Shown here: positions 1 to 8,867 of the stretch, piece by piece
Position numbering within the stretch: position 1 is the stretch's first letter
Layout: each line of letters opens with the position of its first letter
Assembly: GCF_005869935.1 (NCBI RefSeq)
Contig: NZ_SZQF01000011.1
Coordinates: 19,158-83,157 of the forward strand
Source: Winogradskyella algicola
Lineage (GTDB): Bacteria; Bacteroidota; Bacteroidia; Flavobacteriales; Flavobacteriaceae
Direction of reading: 5' to 3'
Length of the DNA: 64,000 nucleotides
Notes under the pieces: generated by a model
The model's input: only the letters and a program-made list of their open reading frames with translations
Database searches by the model: none
What the model was told of the DNA's origin: nothing
Program-made: the position numbers and the translations under genes

Positions 1-261
1 ACCAAAAAAAAGTTTAGATAAAAAACCTTGCTCAGATTTAATACTTGAGGGAAGTGTAAGCATCTGCACTTTAAATCCAGGAGGTTTTGAATGAATAGAC
101 AAATGCATTTGATTGGCATTCTTAGAAGCATCTGGCGCAAATATGTATGCAAAAACCGAAACCAAACCTATACAAACAATTATCCCCAAACTGAAAACGC
201 CCCAAAAGTTTTTTTTAAACTTTTGAAGCGCTAGACTTGTTAGTGAGTTGGTTCTATTCAA
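1..261 (-). CDS. ABC transporter permease, OppC/DppC-like (N-terminal part)
   Basis: Reading the minus strand from a TTG at 261 gives 87 open codons that run off the left edge. The product starts NRTNSLTSLALQKFKKNFWG, then has one strongly hydrophobic segment (about residues 23-42), followed by a periplasmic-looking stretch. This matches what I know of the N-terminal domain that precedes the permease domain in Bacteroidota peptide/nickel-type (OppC) ABC permeases. TTG is chosen because the next in-frame upstream codons hold no ATG before a TGA. The membrane-spanning core and EAA loop lie outside the window, so substrate and partners cannot be judged. It is the gene downstream of prc on the same strand, separated by a REP-like palindrome. 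Confidence 0.75.
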   Translation of the reverse strand, partial: MNRTNSLTSLALQKFKKNFWGVFSLGIIVCIGLVSVFAYIFAPDASKNANQMHLSIHSKPPGFKVQMLTLPSSIKSEQGFLSKLFFG

Positions 262-277
262 AATTAGCTTATAAAAA

Positions 278-298
278 ATGCTTCGACAAGCTCAGCAT
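278..298. repeat. REP-like palindrome, copy 1
   Basis: A short imperfect palindrome with arms ATGCT and AGCAT around an 11-base loop (tcgacaagctc), followed by tgacat. It shares the cttcga...ctcag core with the other copies listed in this window. It lies in the gap between prc and the permease gene and could end or stabilise the prc transcript. Its function is inferred. Confidence 0.7.
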
Positions 299-314
299 GA
301 CATCCAAATTTTAA

Positions 315-2492
315 TTAATTCTTTACTTCTGCTACTTTATTTTTTATAGCATAGGTCATTTTTAAATCGTGCAGTACATTTAGAGCCTCCTCGATATAAA
401 CATCCTTGGCTAAACTTTGATGCCAGCGATTACGCTTTTCTTTAAGCACAGAGTCTTGTTCCATAAGCTTAATTTCGTATGGCAATGAGGTAAAGGTTAG
501 ATTTGTTTGATACTCTGATAATTTTTCAAAACGCTTTGCCTCTTCTTCATTGAGCTCCATTTCTCTTTTGTAGTTTTCATAATTTAAAGAATAGCTCTCG
601 CGATCTCTTATTTTCTTTACCCATTTAGCATTAGCATCGATTAACTTTAATTGTTCGTTAGCTGCCATACGTGCCTTGCTTTTAGCAATAGTAGTATCGT
701 AATCAAAATAATTACCCCAAACATCATAATCTACAGCATCTATTTTATCCCAAGGCAGTGGGTTTTCTTGATCTTTTTCACCTATATCGATATAGCTATA
801 TCTATCTGGCACTACCACATCACTCTTAACACCTTCTAGCTGGGTAGAACCTCCATTTACTCTATAGAACTTCTGCGTTGTAAACTTTAATGCTCCTAAA
901 TCTCCATTGGAATTATTTCGAACCAATCGGTTTAGGTCTAACACATTCTGAACAGTTCCTTTTCCGTAAGTTTGCTTACTACCAATCACTATTGCACGTT
1001 TATAATCTTGCATTGCTGCCGCTAAGATTTCAGATGCTGAAGCCGATAATTCATTTACCAAAATCACCAAAGGCCCATCCCAAACAATAGATTTGTCTCT
1101 ATCTTTTAAAACCTCTTTTGGCTGGCCAGTCTCTTTAACCTGCACCACAGGTCCTTCTTCTATAAATAAGCCTGCTATATCTACAACCGTCTGCAAAGAT
1201 CCGCCACCATTATTTCTTAAGTCGAGCACTAAACCTTCAACGCCTTCTTGCTTTAATCTAATAATTTCTTGTTTTATATCTGATGCAGCATTTCTGTTCT
1301 TATAGTCTTCAAAATCGACATAAAATTTTGGAAGGTTTATGACGCCAAATTTTTTATCATCCTTTATAACAGTAGATGACTTTGCATAGGTTTCTTCCAA
1401 TTCTACGATATCTCTAGTAATTGAAATATCTTCGATAGTACCATCAACTTTCTTTAGGGTTAAAACTACTGTTGTACCTTTTGGTCCTTTTATCAACTTA
1501 ATAGCATCATCGAGACGCATACCAACAATATTCACTGGCTTTTCTTCATTTGATTGACGTACTTTTAAGATTTGATCACCTACTTCTAATTCATTAGCTC
1601 TCCAAGCAGGACCACCACTAATGATTTCATTTACCATAATAGCGTCCATTTTCTTTTGAAGTCTAGCTCCAATACCTTCAAAATTACCAGACATCGCTAC
1701 ATCAAAACGGTCTTTGTCTTCTGGTGCAAAATAGAATGTGTGTGGGTCAAACTCTTCAACAATGGCATTGATGTAAACCGCAAACCAATCTTTGCGTTGT
1801 CTGTCATCAATGAAATCGTATAACTCATCAAGAGAACGTTTTGTTGCTTCTCTTGCTTCCTTTTCTAGGGCTTTTAAAGATTTTTTTTCTTTTGGTTTTG
1901 ATTTTTCATTTTGAGCTGAAAAGACACTTTCTGGAAGCGCATTGGCCTCTAGATCTGTATTTCGCTGTGAAATGGCATCATCATAATTAGCAATGGTTGA
2001 AAACTTAAGTTGTTGCCTCCAACGCTCTTTCATTTCGCGCTTGCTCTTAACGTACTCTAAGGTTTCATAATCAGCCGTATAACTTTCGTCTTTTGTAAAA
2101 TCGAATGGCTTTTCTAAAATTTCTGCATAAATAGCTTTAGACTCTTCAATTCGCTTTAACAAACGCTCGTGCGTTAAATTGAAAAATGCCACATCGTAAT
2201 CCTTAATCTGATCATCTAATTGTGTTCTAAAGGCCTCAAATTCCTTGATGTCAGACTCATAGAAATAACGCTTAAATGGATCTAACTGATTTAAGTAATC
2301 TTCAAATACATTTTCAGAAAAATTATCATTTAAATCTTGTGGATTAAAATGACCATTATCCAGTACATAGGTAATTAGCTGTATAAGCAATTTATCTTTA
2401 TCTGGATTATCATCAAATTTCTTACTCGTAAAGCTACATGAGGCAAATGCTATTAAAAATGCCAACAGTAAAAACTTATAATTCCCTTTCAT
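315..2492 (-). CDS. prc: Carboxy-terminal processing peptidase (tail-specific protease)
   Basis: A 725-residue Prc/Tsp-like serine protease of family S41 that degrades or trims periplasmic proteins from their C-termini. The N-terminus is a lipoprotein signal with lipobox FASC at residue 19, so it is probably lipid-anchored. Order of parts: N-terminal helical domain (about 30-250), PDZ domain (about 255-350, GNFEGIGARL to the VDDA-like region), S41 protease core (about 380-560), and a charged C-terminal helical domain. The core contains LDLRNNGGGS, the catalytic serine S485 in SASASE, and the lysine K511 in TYGKGT. The spacing matches E. coli Prc apart from one extra residue. Length is normal for the family. 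It stands alone, divergent from surE. Confidence 0.93.
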   Translation of the reverse strand: MKGNYKFLLLAFLIAFASCSFTSKKFDDNPDKDKLLIQLITYVLDNGHFNPQDLNDNFSENVFEDYLNQLDPFKRYFYESDIKEFEAFRTQLDDQIKDYDVAFFNLTHERLLKRIEESKAIYAEILEKPFDFTKDESYTADYETLEYVKSKREMKERWRQQLKFSTIANYDDAISQRNTDLEANALPESVFSAQNEKSKPKEKKSLKALEKEAREATKRSLDELYDFIDDRQRKDWFAVYINAIVEEFDPHTFYFAPEDKDRFDVAMSGNFEGIGARLQKKMDAIMVNEIISGGPAWRANELEVGDQILKVRQSNEEKPVNIVGMRLDDAIKLIKGPKGTTVVLTLKKVDGTIEDISITRDIVELEETYAKSSTVIKDDKKFGVINLPKFYVDFEDYKNRNAASDIKQEIIRLKQEGVEGLVLDLRNNGGGSLQTVVDIAGLFIEEGPVVQVKETGQPKEVLKDRDKSIVWDGPLVILVNELSASASEILAAAMQDYKRAIVIGSKQTYGKGTVQNVLDLNRLVRNNSNGDLGALKFTTQKFYRVNGGSTQLEGVKSDVVVPDRYSYIDIGEKDQENPLPWDKIDAVDYDVWGNYFDYDTTIAKSKARMAANEQLKLIDANAKWVKKIRDRESYSLNYENYKREMELNEEEAKRFEKLSEYQTNLTFTSLPYEIKLMEQDSVLKEKRNRWHQSLAKDVYIEEALNVLHDLKMTYAIKNKVAEVKN

Positions 2493-2559
2493 GTTTCTAA
2501 TTTTTCTAATTACAATAAGTGGATAGTGATTAATGTTACTAAAATAGAAGAAAAAACCA

Positions 2560-2579
2560 TGCCATAAAAAATCATGGCA
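2560..2579. other. Hairpin between divergent prc and surE
   Basis: TGCCAT and ATGGCA arms enclose an A-rich loop, followed on the plus strand by taatttttt. It lies in the divergent gap where no transcript should end, so an operator or 5' UTR structure is as likely as a terminator. Confidence 0.35.
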
Positions 2580-2661
2580 CTAATTTTTTGTTAAAGGTAT
2601 AAATACTTCTACTTCTTAAGGTTTTTAGTATTTTTACGCTAGTTAAAACCTCTAGTAGATT

Positions 2662-3432
2662 ATGGCAAATCGCCCTTTAATTTTAGTGACTAATGATGAT
2701 GGCATAACTGCTCCTGGCATACGTACACTAATTAGTATAATGAACGCTATTGGAGATGTTGTGGTCGTTGCACCAGACAGTCCGCAGAGTGCCATGGGAC
2801 ATGCTATTACTGTAAACTCAACACTCTACATAGAAAAAGTAAATATTGACGGAAAACAGCCAGAATACAGCTGCTCTGGCACACCTGCCGACTGTGTTAA
2901 ACTGGCAGTTAGAGAAATTTTGGATCGTAAACCAGATATTTGTGTTTCTGGCATTAATCATGGTTCTAACTCTTCTATAAATGTGATTTATTCGGGTACT
3001 ATGAGTGCTGCTTTAGAGGCTGGTATCGAAGGGATTCCAGCGATTGGTTTCTCGCTTTTAGATTATAACTGGAATGCTAATTTTGAGCATTGCAAATCTT
3101 TTGTTGAAACCATTACCAGACAAGTTTTAGAACATGGCTTACCTGATGGAGTGGTATTGAATGTCAACTTACCCAACCTTCGCAAAAAAGATATTAAGGG
3201 TATAAAAGTTTGTAGACAAGCACGCGCCAATTGGGTTGAAGAGTTTGATAAACGTATTAATCCAATGGGTAGAGAATACTATTGGTTAGCAGGAAAATTT
3301 GTGAATATGGATAATGGTGAAGACACAGATGAATGGGCTTTAGAACATGGCTATGTATCAATTGTTCCTGTTCAGTTTGATTTAACTGCTCATCATACTA
3401 TTCAATCCCTCAATACATGGAAATTGAATTAA
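2662..3432 (+). CDS. surE: 5'/3'-nucleotidase SurE
   Basis: A 256-residue SurE-family metal-dependent phosphatase acting on nucleoside monophosphates (survival protein E). The N-terminal motif LVTNDDGITAPGI carries the paired metal-binding aspartates D12 and D13. SGTPADCVKLA and SGINHGSN, with the third metal/active-site region, follow in the usual order. The length is typical. The ATG at 2662 directly precedes the hydrophobic first strand, and no alternative start is needed. It heads a tight plus-strand run (13 bp to the next gene), then lpxB. This surE-small membrane protein-lpxB-NlpC/P60 order is one I associate with flavobacteria. Confidence 0.95.
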   Translation: MANRPLILVTNDDGITAPGIRTLISIMNAIGDVVVVAPDSPQSAMGHAITVNSTLYIEKVNIDGKQPEYSCSGTPADCVKLAVREILDRKPDICVSGINHGSNSSINVIYSGTMSAALEAGIEGIPAIGFSLLDYNWNANFEHCKSFVETITRQVLEHGLPDGVVLNVNLPNLRKKDIKGIKVCRQARANWVEEFDKRINPMGREYYWLAGKFVNMDNGEDTDEWALEHGYVSIVPVQFDLTAHHTIQSLNTWKLN

Positions 3433-3445
3433 TCTTCAGAATGAA

Positions 3446-3760
3446 ATGACATTAACACCAACTAAAAATGCAAATTTAAATAAAGATATAGCTATTGGGT
3501 TTTTAGTTGCTATTATTGGTACATTTTTAGGGCTTTTAATAACTACACAAATTTTTGGAAATGACGATGATTGGCTATTAGTGTTAAGGCAAAGTGTACA
3601 TCGTGGTATTTTAACCAAGATGATTAGTCTCGGTGCTTTGCCTAATCTGGCGCTTTTCTTTTTCTTTTTAAGAAAGAAAAAAGATCATAGAGCGCAAGGT
3701 GTTCTTATAGCGACAATGTTAATTTTTATAATAACTATGATTATTAAATTTTTTAATTAA
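3446..3760 (+). CDS. Conserved small membrane protein (unknown function)
   Basis: A 104-residue protein with about three predicted membrane segments: near 16-36, 61-75 (SLGALPNLALFFFFL) and 82-101. A short acidic loop (GNDDDW) follows the first segment and a basic patch (RKKKDHR) precedes the last. I do not recognise a named family. Its position, 13 bp after surE and 2 bp before lpxB, implies co-transcription with envelope genes, so a membrane-envelope role is a reasonable guess only. Confidence 0.8.
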   Translation: MTLTPTKNANLNKDIAIGFLVAIIGTFLGLLITTQIFGNDDDWLLVLRQSVHRGILTKMISLGALPNLALFFFFLRKKKDHRAQGVLIATMLIFIITMIIKFFN

Positions 3761-3762
3761 TA

Positions 3763-4881
3763 ATGAAATATTACATCATTGCTGGCGAAGCCTCTGGCGA
3801 TTTACATGGATCTAACCTTATGAAAGCTTTATTAAAAGAAGATCGTAAAGCCGATATTCGTTTTTGGGGAGGTGATTTAATGAAAGAGGTTGGTGGTAAA
3901 TTGGTGTTGCACTATAAGGAGCGTCAGTTTATGGGTTTTGCTGAAGTGATTATGAATCTTAGAAAAATTTCTGGTCATATAAAATTCTGCAAAAAAGATA
4001 TTGCGCAGTTTCAACCAGATGTCATCATATTTATAGATAATTCTGGTTTTAACTTAAGAATTGCCAAATGGGCAAAAGAACAAAACTTTAGAACGCACTA
4101 TTATATTTCTCCTCAGGTTTGGGCATCTAGAGCAAGTCGTGTTGAAAAAATAAAACGTGATGTGGATGCTATGTATTGTATCCTTCCGTTTGAAAAAGCG
4201 TTTTATAAAACGTATGATTATGATGTTAATTTTGTTGGCCATCCATTAATTGATGCCATTGCAGACCGACCACAAGTTGACGAAACTGAATTTAGAAAAA
4301 CACATCGGTTAAATAATCAACCTATTATTGCATTATTGCCAGGAAGTAGAAAACAAGAAATCACCAAAATGCTTGGTGTTATGCTGAGCCTGGTTGATGA
4401 TTTTAAAGATTATCAATTTGTAATTGCTGGTGCTCCGAGTCAAGATTATGAGTTTTACAAAACCTTTATCAAAAAGAACAACGTTAGTTTCATTTCCAAT
4501 AAAACCTATGACCTGCTGAGCATTTCTTATGCTGCTTTGGTGACATCTGGTACTGCCACCTTAGAAACAGCATTATATAAAGTTCCGCAAGTTGTATGCT
4601 ATAAAGCAAATGCTATTTCTTATCATATTGCAAAGCGCATTATTACTTTAAAATTTATTTCGCTCGTAAACCTTATTATGGACAGAGAAGTTGTTACTGA
4701 GCTTATACAAGGTAATCTCAACAAAAAGCGTTTAAAACAGGAGTTAAACGCTATTTTAAATTCAGATAAACGAGACCAATTATTTTTAGATTATTTTGAA
4801 CTTGAAAAGAAACTAGGAGGTAAAGGAGCAAGTGCAAAAACGGCTAAACTTATTGTTGAATCAGTAAACAGTATTCAGTAG
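3763..4881 (+). CDS. lpxB: Lipid-A-disaccharide synthase
   Basis: A 372-residue glycosyltransferase of family GT19. It condenses UDP-2,3-diacylglucosamine with lipid X to give the lipid A disaccharide at the inner face of the inner membrane. Visible family motifs are IAGEASGDLHG at the N-terminus, the QVWASR region near residue 125, LLPGSRKQEI near 190 and the nucleotide-binding TSGTATLETAL near 265. The length is slightly below the E. coli enzyme, which is usual for the family range. It sits in the surE operon with a 2-bp gap upstream. The 3' end overlaps a short direct repeat of agtattcagta that includes the stop codon region. Confidence 0.95.
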   Translation: MKYYIIAGEASGDLHGSNLMKALLKEDRKADIRFWGGDLMKEVGGKLVLHYKERQFMGFAEVIMNLRKISGHIKFCKKDIAQFQPDVIIFIDNSGFNLRIAKWAKEQNFRTHYYISPQVWASRASRVEKIKRDVDAMYCILPFEKAFYKTYDYDVNFVGHPLIDAIADRPQVDETEFRKTHRLNNQPIIALLPGSRKQEITKMLGVMLSLVDDFKDYQFVIAGAPSQDYEFYKTFIKKNNVSFISNKTYDLLSISYAALVTSGTATLETALYKVPQVVCYKANAISYHIAKRIITLKFISLVNLIMDREVVTELIQGNLNKKRLKQELNAILNSDKRDQLFLDYFELEKKLGGKGASAKTAKLIVESVNSIQ

Positions 4882-4905
4882 ATAGTATTCAGTATATAAA
4901 ATCTT

Positions 4906-5418
4906 ATGAAAAAAATTATATTACTTATTTGTGTTATTACCGTCTTAACGAGTTGTAAAGCCAAAAAATCATATTCTACCGCAAACAAGCGACAAACACA
5001 TACAGTAAAAGTAAACCCAAATATTAAACCTACACAAGAAGGAGTAGCTATTGCCAGATATGCTAAAAAGTTTAATGGCACACGTTACAAGTATGGTGGC
5101 ACTACAAAGCGTGGTATGGATTGCTCTGGATTGGTCTACACTACATTTAAAAACAATAACGTTTCTGTACCAAGAACAACTGGTAGCCTATCCTCTTATG
5201 GAGATTGGGTAGATCTAAAAGAAGTTAATGTTGGTGACTTGGTCTTCTTTGCTACAAAAAAAAATAGCAGAAAAGTTAATCATGTTGGTATTGTAACCAA
5301 TGTACAAACTGGTAATGTAGAATTCATACATGCCTCAACAAGTAGAGGAGTTATGATTTCTTCTTTAGCAGAAAAATACTGGTATTTTGCATTTGTGCAG
5401 GCTAGGCGCGTACTTTAA
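4906..5418 (+). CDS. NlpC/P60 (C40) peptidoglycan endopeptidase lipoprotein
   Basis: A 170-residue cysteine peptidase expected to cut gamma-D-glutamyl-diaminopimelate-type bonds in peptidoglycan. A signal peptide ends in the lipobox LTSC (C17), so the mature enzyme is probably outer- or inner-membrane anchored. The C40 domain covers about residues 45-168. The catalytic cysteine C73 is in MDCSGLV, H126 in VNHVGI is the likely catalytic histidine, and H142 in FIHAS is the third polar residue. It is small, with one catalytic domain and no SH3 or LysM repeats, like the Spr/MepS type. It follows lpxB by 24 bp and is probably the last gene of that operon. Confidence 0.93.
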   Translation: MKKIILLICVITVLTSCKAKKSYSTANKRQTHTVKVNPNIKPTQEGVAIARYAKKFNGTRYKYGGTTKRGMDCSGLVYTTFKNNNVSVPRTTGSLSSYGDWVDLKEVNVGDLVFFATKKNSRKVNHVGIVTNVQTGNVEFIHASTSRGVMISSLAEKYWYFAFVQARRVL

Positions 5419-5502
5419 TGATACGACTTATTTATTATCATTCTATTTATTAATAATTAAATAACAAAGTTTACGATAGAAATACTTTTTCTTAATGATG
5501 CA

Positions 5503-5536
5503 TTGAAAATGTGTTAATACTGTCCAAGTAGTTTTG
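5503..5536 (+). promoter_or_regulatory. Possible Bacteroidota-type promoter for the PhoX-like gene
   Basis: TTG at 5503-5505 and TAGTTTTG at 5529-5536 fit the -33 and -7 elements. The spacer of 23 bp is a little longer than the usual 19-21. It lies 25 bp upstream of the ATG at 5561. Confidence 0.4.
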
Positions 5537-5560
5537 TATTAATTAATCAATATAACTACA

Positions 5561-7015
5561 ATGAAAACATTAAAACACATTACATTATTAGTCATTTTTG
5601 CTTGTTTTGCATCGTGCAAAAACGATGATAACAACAGCCAACCTCAAAATTTGGTTGAGTTAAACTCTCACTCTCAGACACCAGTTTTTTTAAAACTAGA
5701 ACCTGAGTTTTCTAACGTAAGTATCTATAATTTTTTATCTTCCGAAGATCAGCTAGCAGACACACCAAACTTTGTATATGGTTCTATGGCAGATGGTGCT
5801 GGCCTCTTAAAAAACTCAGACAACACTTACACGCTTATAAATAATATTGAGGCAGATTACTCTATTGCTAGAGTTACATTAGATGAAACTTTTAAACCTA
5901 TCGCTGGCGAATATATACTTAATGCCGCTGCCACTGCTGCTACTGCTCAATGCTCTGGCTCTTTAATCACAATGGAAGAGCATGGATTTGGCCCACTATA
6001 TCTTTCTGGTGGTGAATGGGGAGGTGCATCCAAAGGTGTATTTGCAACAGACCCTTATAAACCTGCAAACTCTGCCTCTTCTGCGTTAATGTTGCCTGCT
6101 TTTGGGCAATGGTCTACAGAAAATGCTGTGGTAATAGGCAAAGATGCTTACCCAAATAAAACGGTTGCTTTTATTGGCGACGATCATTCAGACAACGCAA
6201 TTCCTTCTGGACAATTAGGTATGTATGTTGGTGACTTTGCTGATTTAAATGGTGGACAGCTTTACGGACTAAGAGTAACACAAGCTGGTATTAACTTTGA
6301 AATGGATATGCAAGAAGGGCAATCTTACCCAATTGATTTTGTTGCTTTAAACGAAACTAATATCGATTTGTTAGATGCTGAAGCTAAAAACAAAGGGGTA
6401 ATGGGCTTTTCTAGACTAGAAGATATTGATTGGAGAAGAGGCTCTGCATCAAACAATAGAGAAATTTATTTCTGTGTTACTGGCAGAAAAAAGCCAGATT
6501 TAGTAGGTAAAGGGACAATTTACGGCCGTATATATAAAGTTGTTTTAAATGATAATGATCCTACAGGTGCTGGTACAATAACATGCGTATTAGACGGTGA
6601 TTTACAAAATGGCATCGCTAAAGCTTTTCATAGCCCAGACAATATTTTAGTAACAGAAAACTATGCGTACATTCAAGAAGATCCAAATGGTTACTTTGAT
6701 AATGCAGACAAAATGCACTACGCTCGTCTATATCAATATAACCTAAATACTGGTGCCCTAAAAGTTGTACTAGAATGCGACCAAGAAACAGCTTCTGCTC
6801 AAGGCTACGGTACCACTACTGGTGTTTGGGAATTAACTGGTATGATTGATATCTCGGATATCATTGGTATAGATGAATCCTTTGTTTTAATTACCCAAAA
6901 TCACGGTTGGGAACCTGCAGATGGTTCTGCTTTTACTGACCCTAATGCCAACCCAGCAGCAGATAGCAGAAAAGAAGGAAGTATGTTATACGTATTACAA
7001 GGATTAGATAGATAA
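5561..7015 (+). CDS. PhoX-like (DUF839-type) beta-propeller lipoprotein
   Basis: A 484-residue secreted protein. A lipoprotein signal ends at FASC (C19), followed by an acidic linker (KNDDNNSQ). The mature part resembles the PhoX family of calcium/iron-dependent phosphatases. It has GFSRLEDIDWRRG near residue 285, the SPDNILVTEN strand near 365 and a late VLITQNHGW motif, each recalling PhoX propeller blades that carry metal ligands. I see no classical PhoA or PhoD signatures. Alternatives are an esterase-like phytase or a non-enzymatic propeller. The next gene, a di-haem peroxidase, starts 1 bp after the stop and the two are surely co-transcribed. That pairing hints at a redox or metal-linked surface role rather than simple phosphate scavenging. 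Confidence 0.7.
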   Translation: MKTLKHITLLVIFACFASCKNDDNNSQPQNLVELNSHSQTPVFLKLEPEFSNVSIYNFLSSEDQLADTPNFVYGSMADGAGLLKNSDNTYTLINNIEADYSIARVTLDETFKPIAGEYILNAAATAATAQCSGSLITMEEHGFGPLYLSGGEWGGASKGVFATDPYKPANSASSALMLPAFGQWSTENAVVIGKDAYPNKTVAFIGDDHSDNAIPSGQLGMYVGDFADLNGGQLYGLRVTQAGINFEMDMQEGQSYPIDFVALNETNIDLLDAEAKNKGVMGFSRLEDIDWRRGSASNNREIYFCVTGRKKPDLVGKGTIYGRIYKVVLNDNDPTGAGTITCVLDGDLQNGIAKAFHSPDNILVTENYAYIQEDPNGYFDNADKMHYARLYQYNLNTGALKVVLECDQETASAQGYGTTTGVWELTGMIDISDIIGIDESFVLITQNHGWEPADGSAFTDPNANPAADSRKEGSMLYVLQGLDR

Positions 7016-7016
7016 G

Positions 7017-8822
7017 ATGAATATAACCACATTAAAAAAGGCATACATTTTACTGGTATGCCTTTTTGCTTTAAATTACAGTTGCAAAAACGACAAAGAT
7101 TATACTGCTGTATCTCAAAATGAGAAAGCAACTCCACTTGCGCTTTTAGAAAACCACTATAAGACAAAGTTGAGCCAATGCATTAACGCTCTTGAGGCAC
7201 TTGAAAATGCAACAAGTTTTGAAACCGCTCTTTCTAATTACAAAGATGCTAGAAACAATTTTAAAAGTATTGAACCTATTTTGGCATTTGTAGACAAAAA
7301 CAATTACATGTCCTTAAATGCACCTAACATTTTAAAAGTTGAAGAGGAAGACGCGACAGACATAAAAATCAAAAAACCATTTGGTTTTCAGGTTATAGAA
7401 GAAAAACTGCACGAAGAACCTTTAGACCTTAAATCTGTTGCAAAAATTACCGAAAAAACCAAAAATAGATTACAGCTTATTGAACAAAACACCTATGTAA
7501 AGCTTAAAGATTATCATGTCATTTGGCTTATTAGAGATCAAATTGCTAGAATTGCTCTAACTGGTATTACTGGTTTTGATTCGCCCGTATTAGAAGCTTC
7601 TTTAACCGAAGCTCAACTGGGTTATTCAACCATAGAAAGTATTTTTAATACATATACTGAAAACTTTTCTGACCCAGCGTTATTAAAAAAGTGGAATACT
7701 GAAATTAACGCATCAATTAAAGCACTTCAAGGAGACTTTAATAGTTTTGACAGGTATCATTTCATTAAAAATCATACACATAAGCAACTAGCACTACTCA
7801 ATAATACTGTGAAAGATTGGAATGTAGAGTTCCCTTTTGAATTAGCTTTCAACAATACAATGACATCGCTATTTTCTAATAACACTTTTAATATCGATTT
7901 TTTTGCAGACTATATAGAAGTTGATTCTTTAAAACAAAATAAACAACAGCTAGGAAAGGCACTTTTTAATGACAAGAAACTATCAGCCAACAATGCGATG
8001 AGTTGTGCAACTTGCCACAAACAAGAATTAGCGTTTACAGATGGTTTAAAGATTTTTCCAAAGCAGAAACGCAATACACCAACGTTAACCTATGCTGCAT
8101 TGCAGCAAAGCTTTTTCTACGATGGAAGAACAGGTAATTTAGAAGGGCAAATTGTAGATGTGGTAAACAATGTTAACGAGTTTCATAGCGATTTATCAAA
8201 TTTGCAAACGGTAATAAAAACGGATAGCACTTACGTTAAATTCTTCAACAAACTATATCCAAATGGTGTTACAGATGCTAATATTAGAAATGCTATTGCA
8301 GTATACATTAGAAGTTTGAATACATTCAACTCTAAATTTGACAATAGCATCAACGACATTGAGCAAACTATTAGCCAATCTGAGATTAATGGTTTTAATC
8401 TATTTATGGGCAAAGCAAAATGTGCTACTTGTCATTTTGCTCCAGTATTTAATGGTACAGTGCCTCCAAGTTTTACAGAAACCGAGTTTGAACTGTTAGG
8501 TGTACCAAAATCAACCAATTTGCCTGCTATTGCAGACACAGATTTTGGAAGGTATGATGTGTTTAAAACCGAAGAGCGAAAGCACTTTTTTAAAACACCA
8601 ACGGTTAGAAACATTTCTAAAACTGCACCATATATGCGCAATGGTGCTTACGCAGATTTAGAAACCCTAATGGATTTTTATAATAACGGAGGTGGTGCTG
8701 GTCTGGGCTTAGAATTTGAATACCAAACTCTCCCTCCAGATTCATTAAACTTACAACCAAATGAAATAAAAGATATTATTGCATTTATGAATAGCCTAGA
8801 AGATAAACAACCTATACTATAA
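7017..8822 (+). CDS. Di-haem cytochrome c peroxidase (MauG/CcpA family) with N-terminal helical domain
   Basis: A 601-residue lipoprotein (lipobox LNYSC, C23). Residues about 40-270 form a helical domain with spaced FKSIEPILAF- and YHVIWLIRDQI-like helices, resembling imelysin-type insertions. Residues about 295-600 are the peroxidase. It has two covalent haem sites, C330-A-T-C-H334 and C469-A-T-C-H473, and a late TPTVRNISKTAPYMRNG segment typical of the family. The periplasmic role would be peroxide reduction or oxidation of a partner protein. It starts 1 bp after the PhoX-like gene, so translational coupling is likely. About 230 residues are added compared with simple CcpA enzymes. Confidence 0.9.
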   Translation: MNITTLKKAYILLVCLFALNYSCKNDKDYTAVSQNEKATPLALLENHYKTKLSQCINALEALENATSFETALSNYKDARNNFKSIEPILAFVDKNNYMSLNAPNILKVEEEDATDIKIKKPFGFQVIEEKLHEEPLDLKSVAKITEKTKNRLQLIEQNTYVKLKDYHVIWLIRDQIARIALTGITGFDSPVLEASLTEAQLGYSTIESIFNTYTENFSDPALLKKWNTEINASIKALQGDFNSFDRYHFIKNHTHKQLALLNNTVKDWNVEFPFELAFNNTMTSLFSNNTFNIDFFADYIEVDSLKQNKQQLGKALFNDKKLSANNAMSCATCHKQELAFTDGLKIFPKQKRNTPTLTYAALQQSFFYDGRTGNLEGQIVDVVNNVNEFHSDLSNLQTVIKTDSTYVKFFNKLYPNGVTDANIRNAIAVYIRSLNTFNSKFDNSINDIEQTISQSEINGFNLFMGKAKCATCHFAPVFNGTVPPSFTETEFELLGVPKSTNLPAIADTDFGRYDVFKTEERKHFFKTPTVRNISKTAPYMRNGAYADLETLMDFYNNGGGAGLGLEFEYQTLPPDSLNLQPNEIKDIIAFMNSLEDKQPIL

Positions 8823-8867
8823 ATAAGAAACAGACTACAAATTTTATTATATTAGTAACTCACAATC

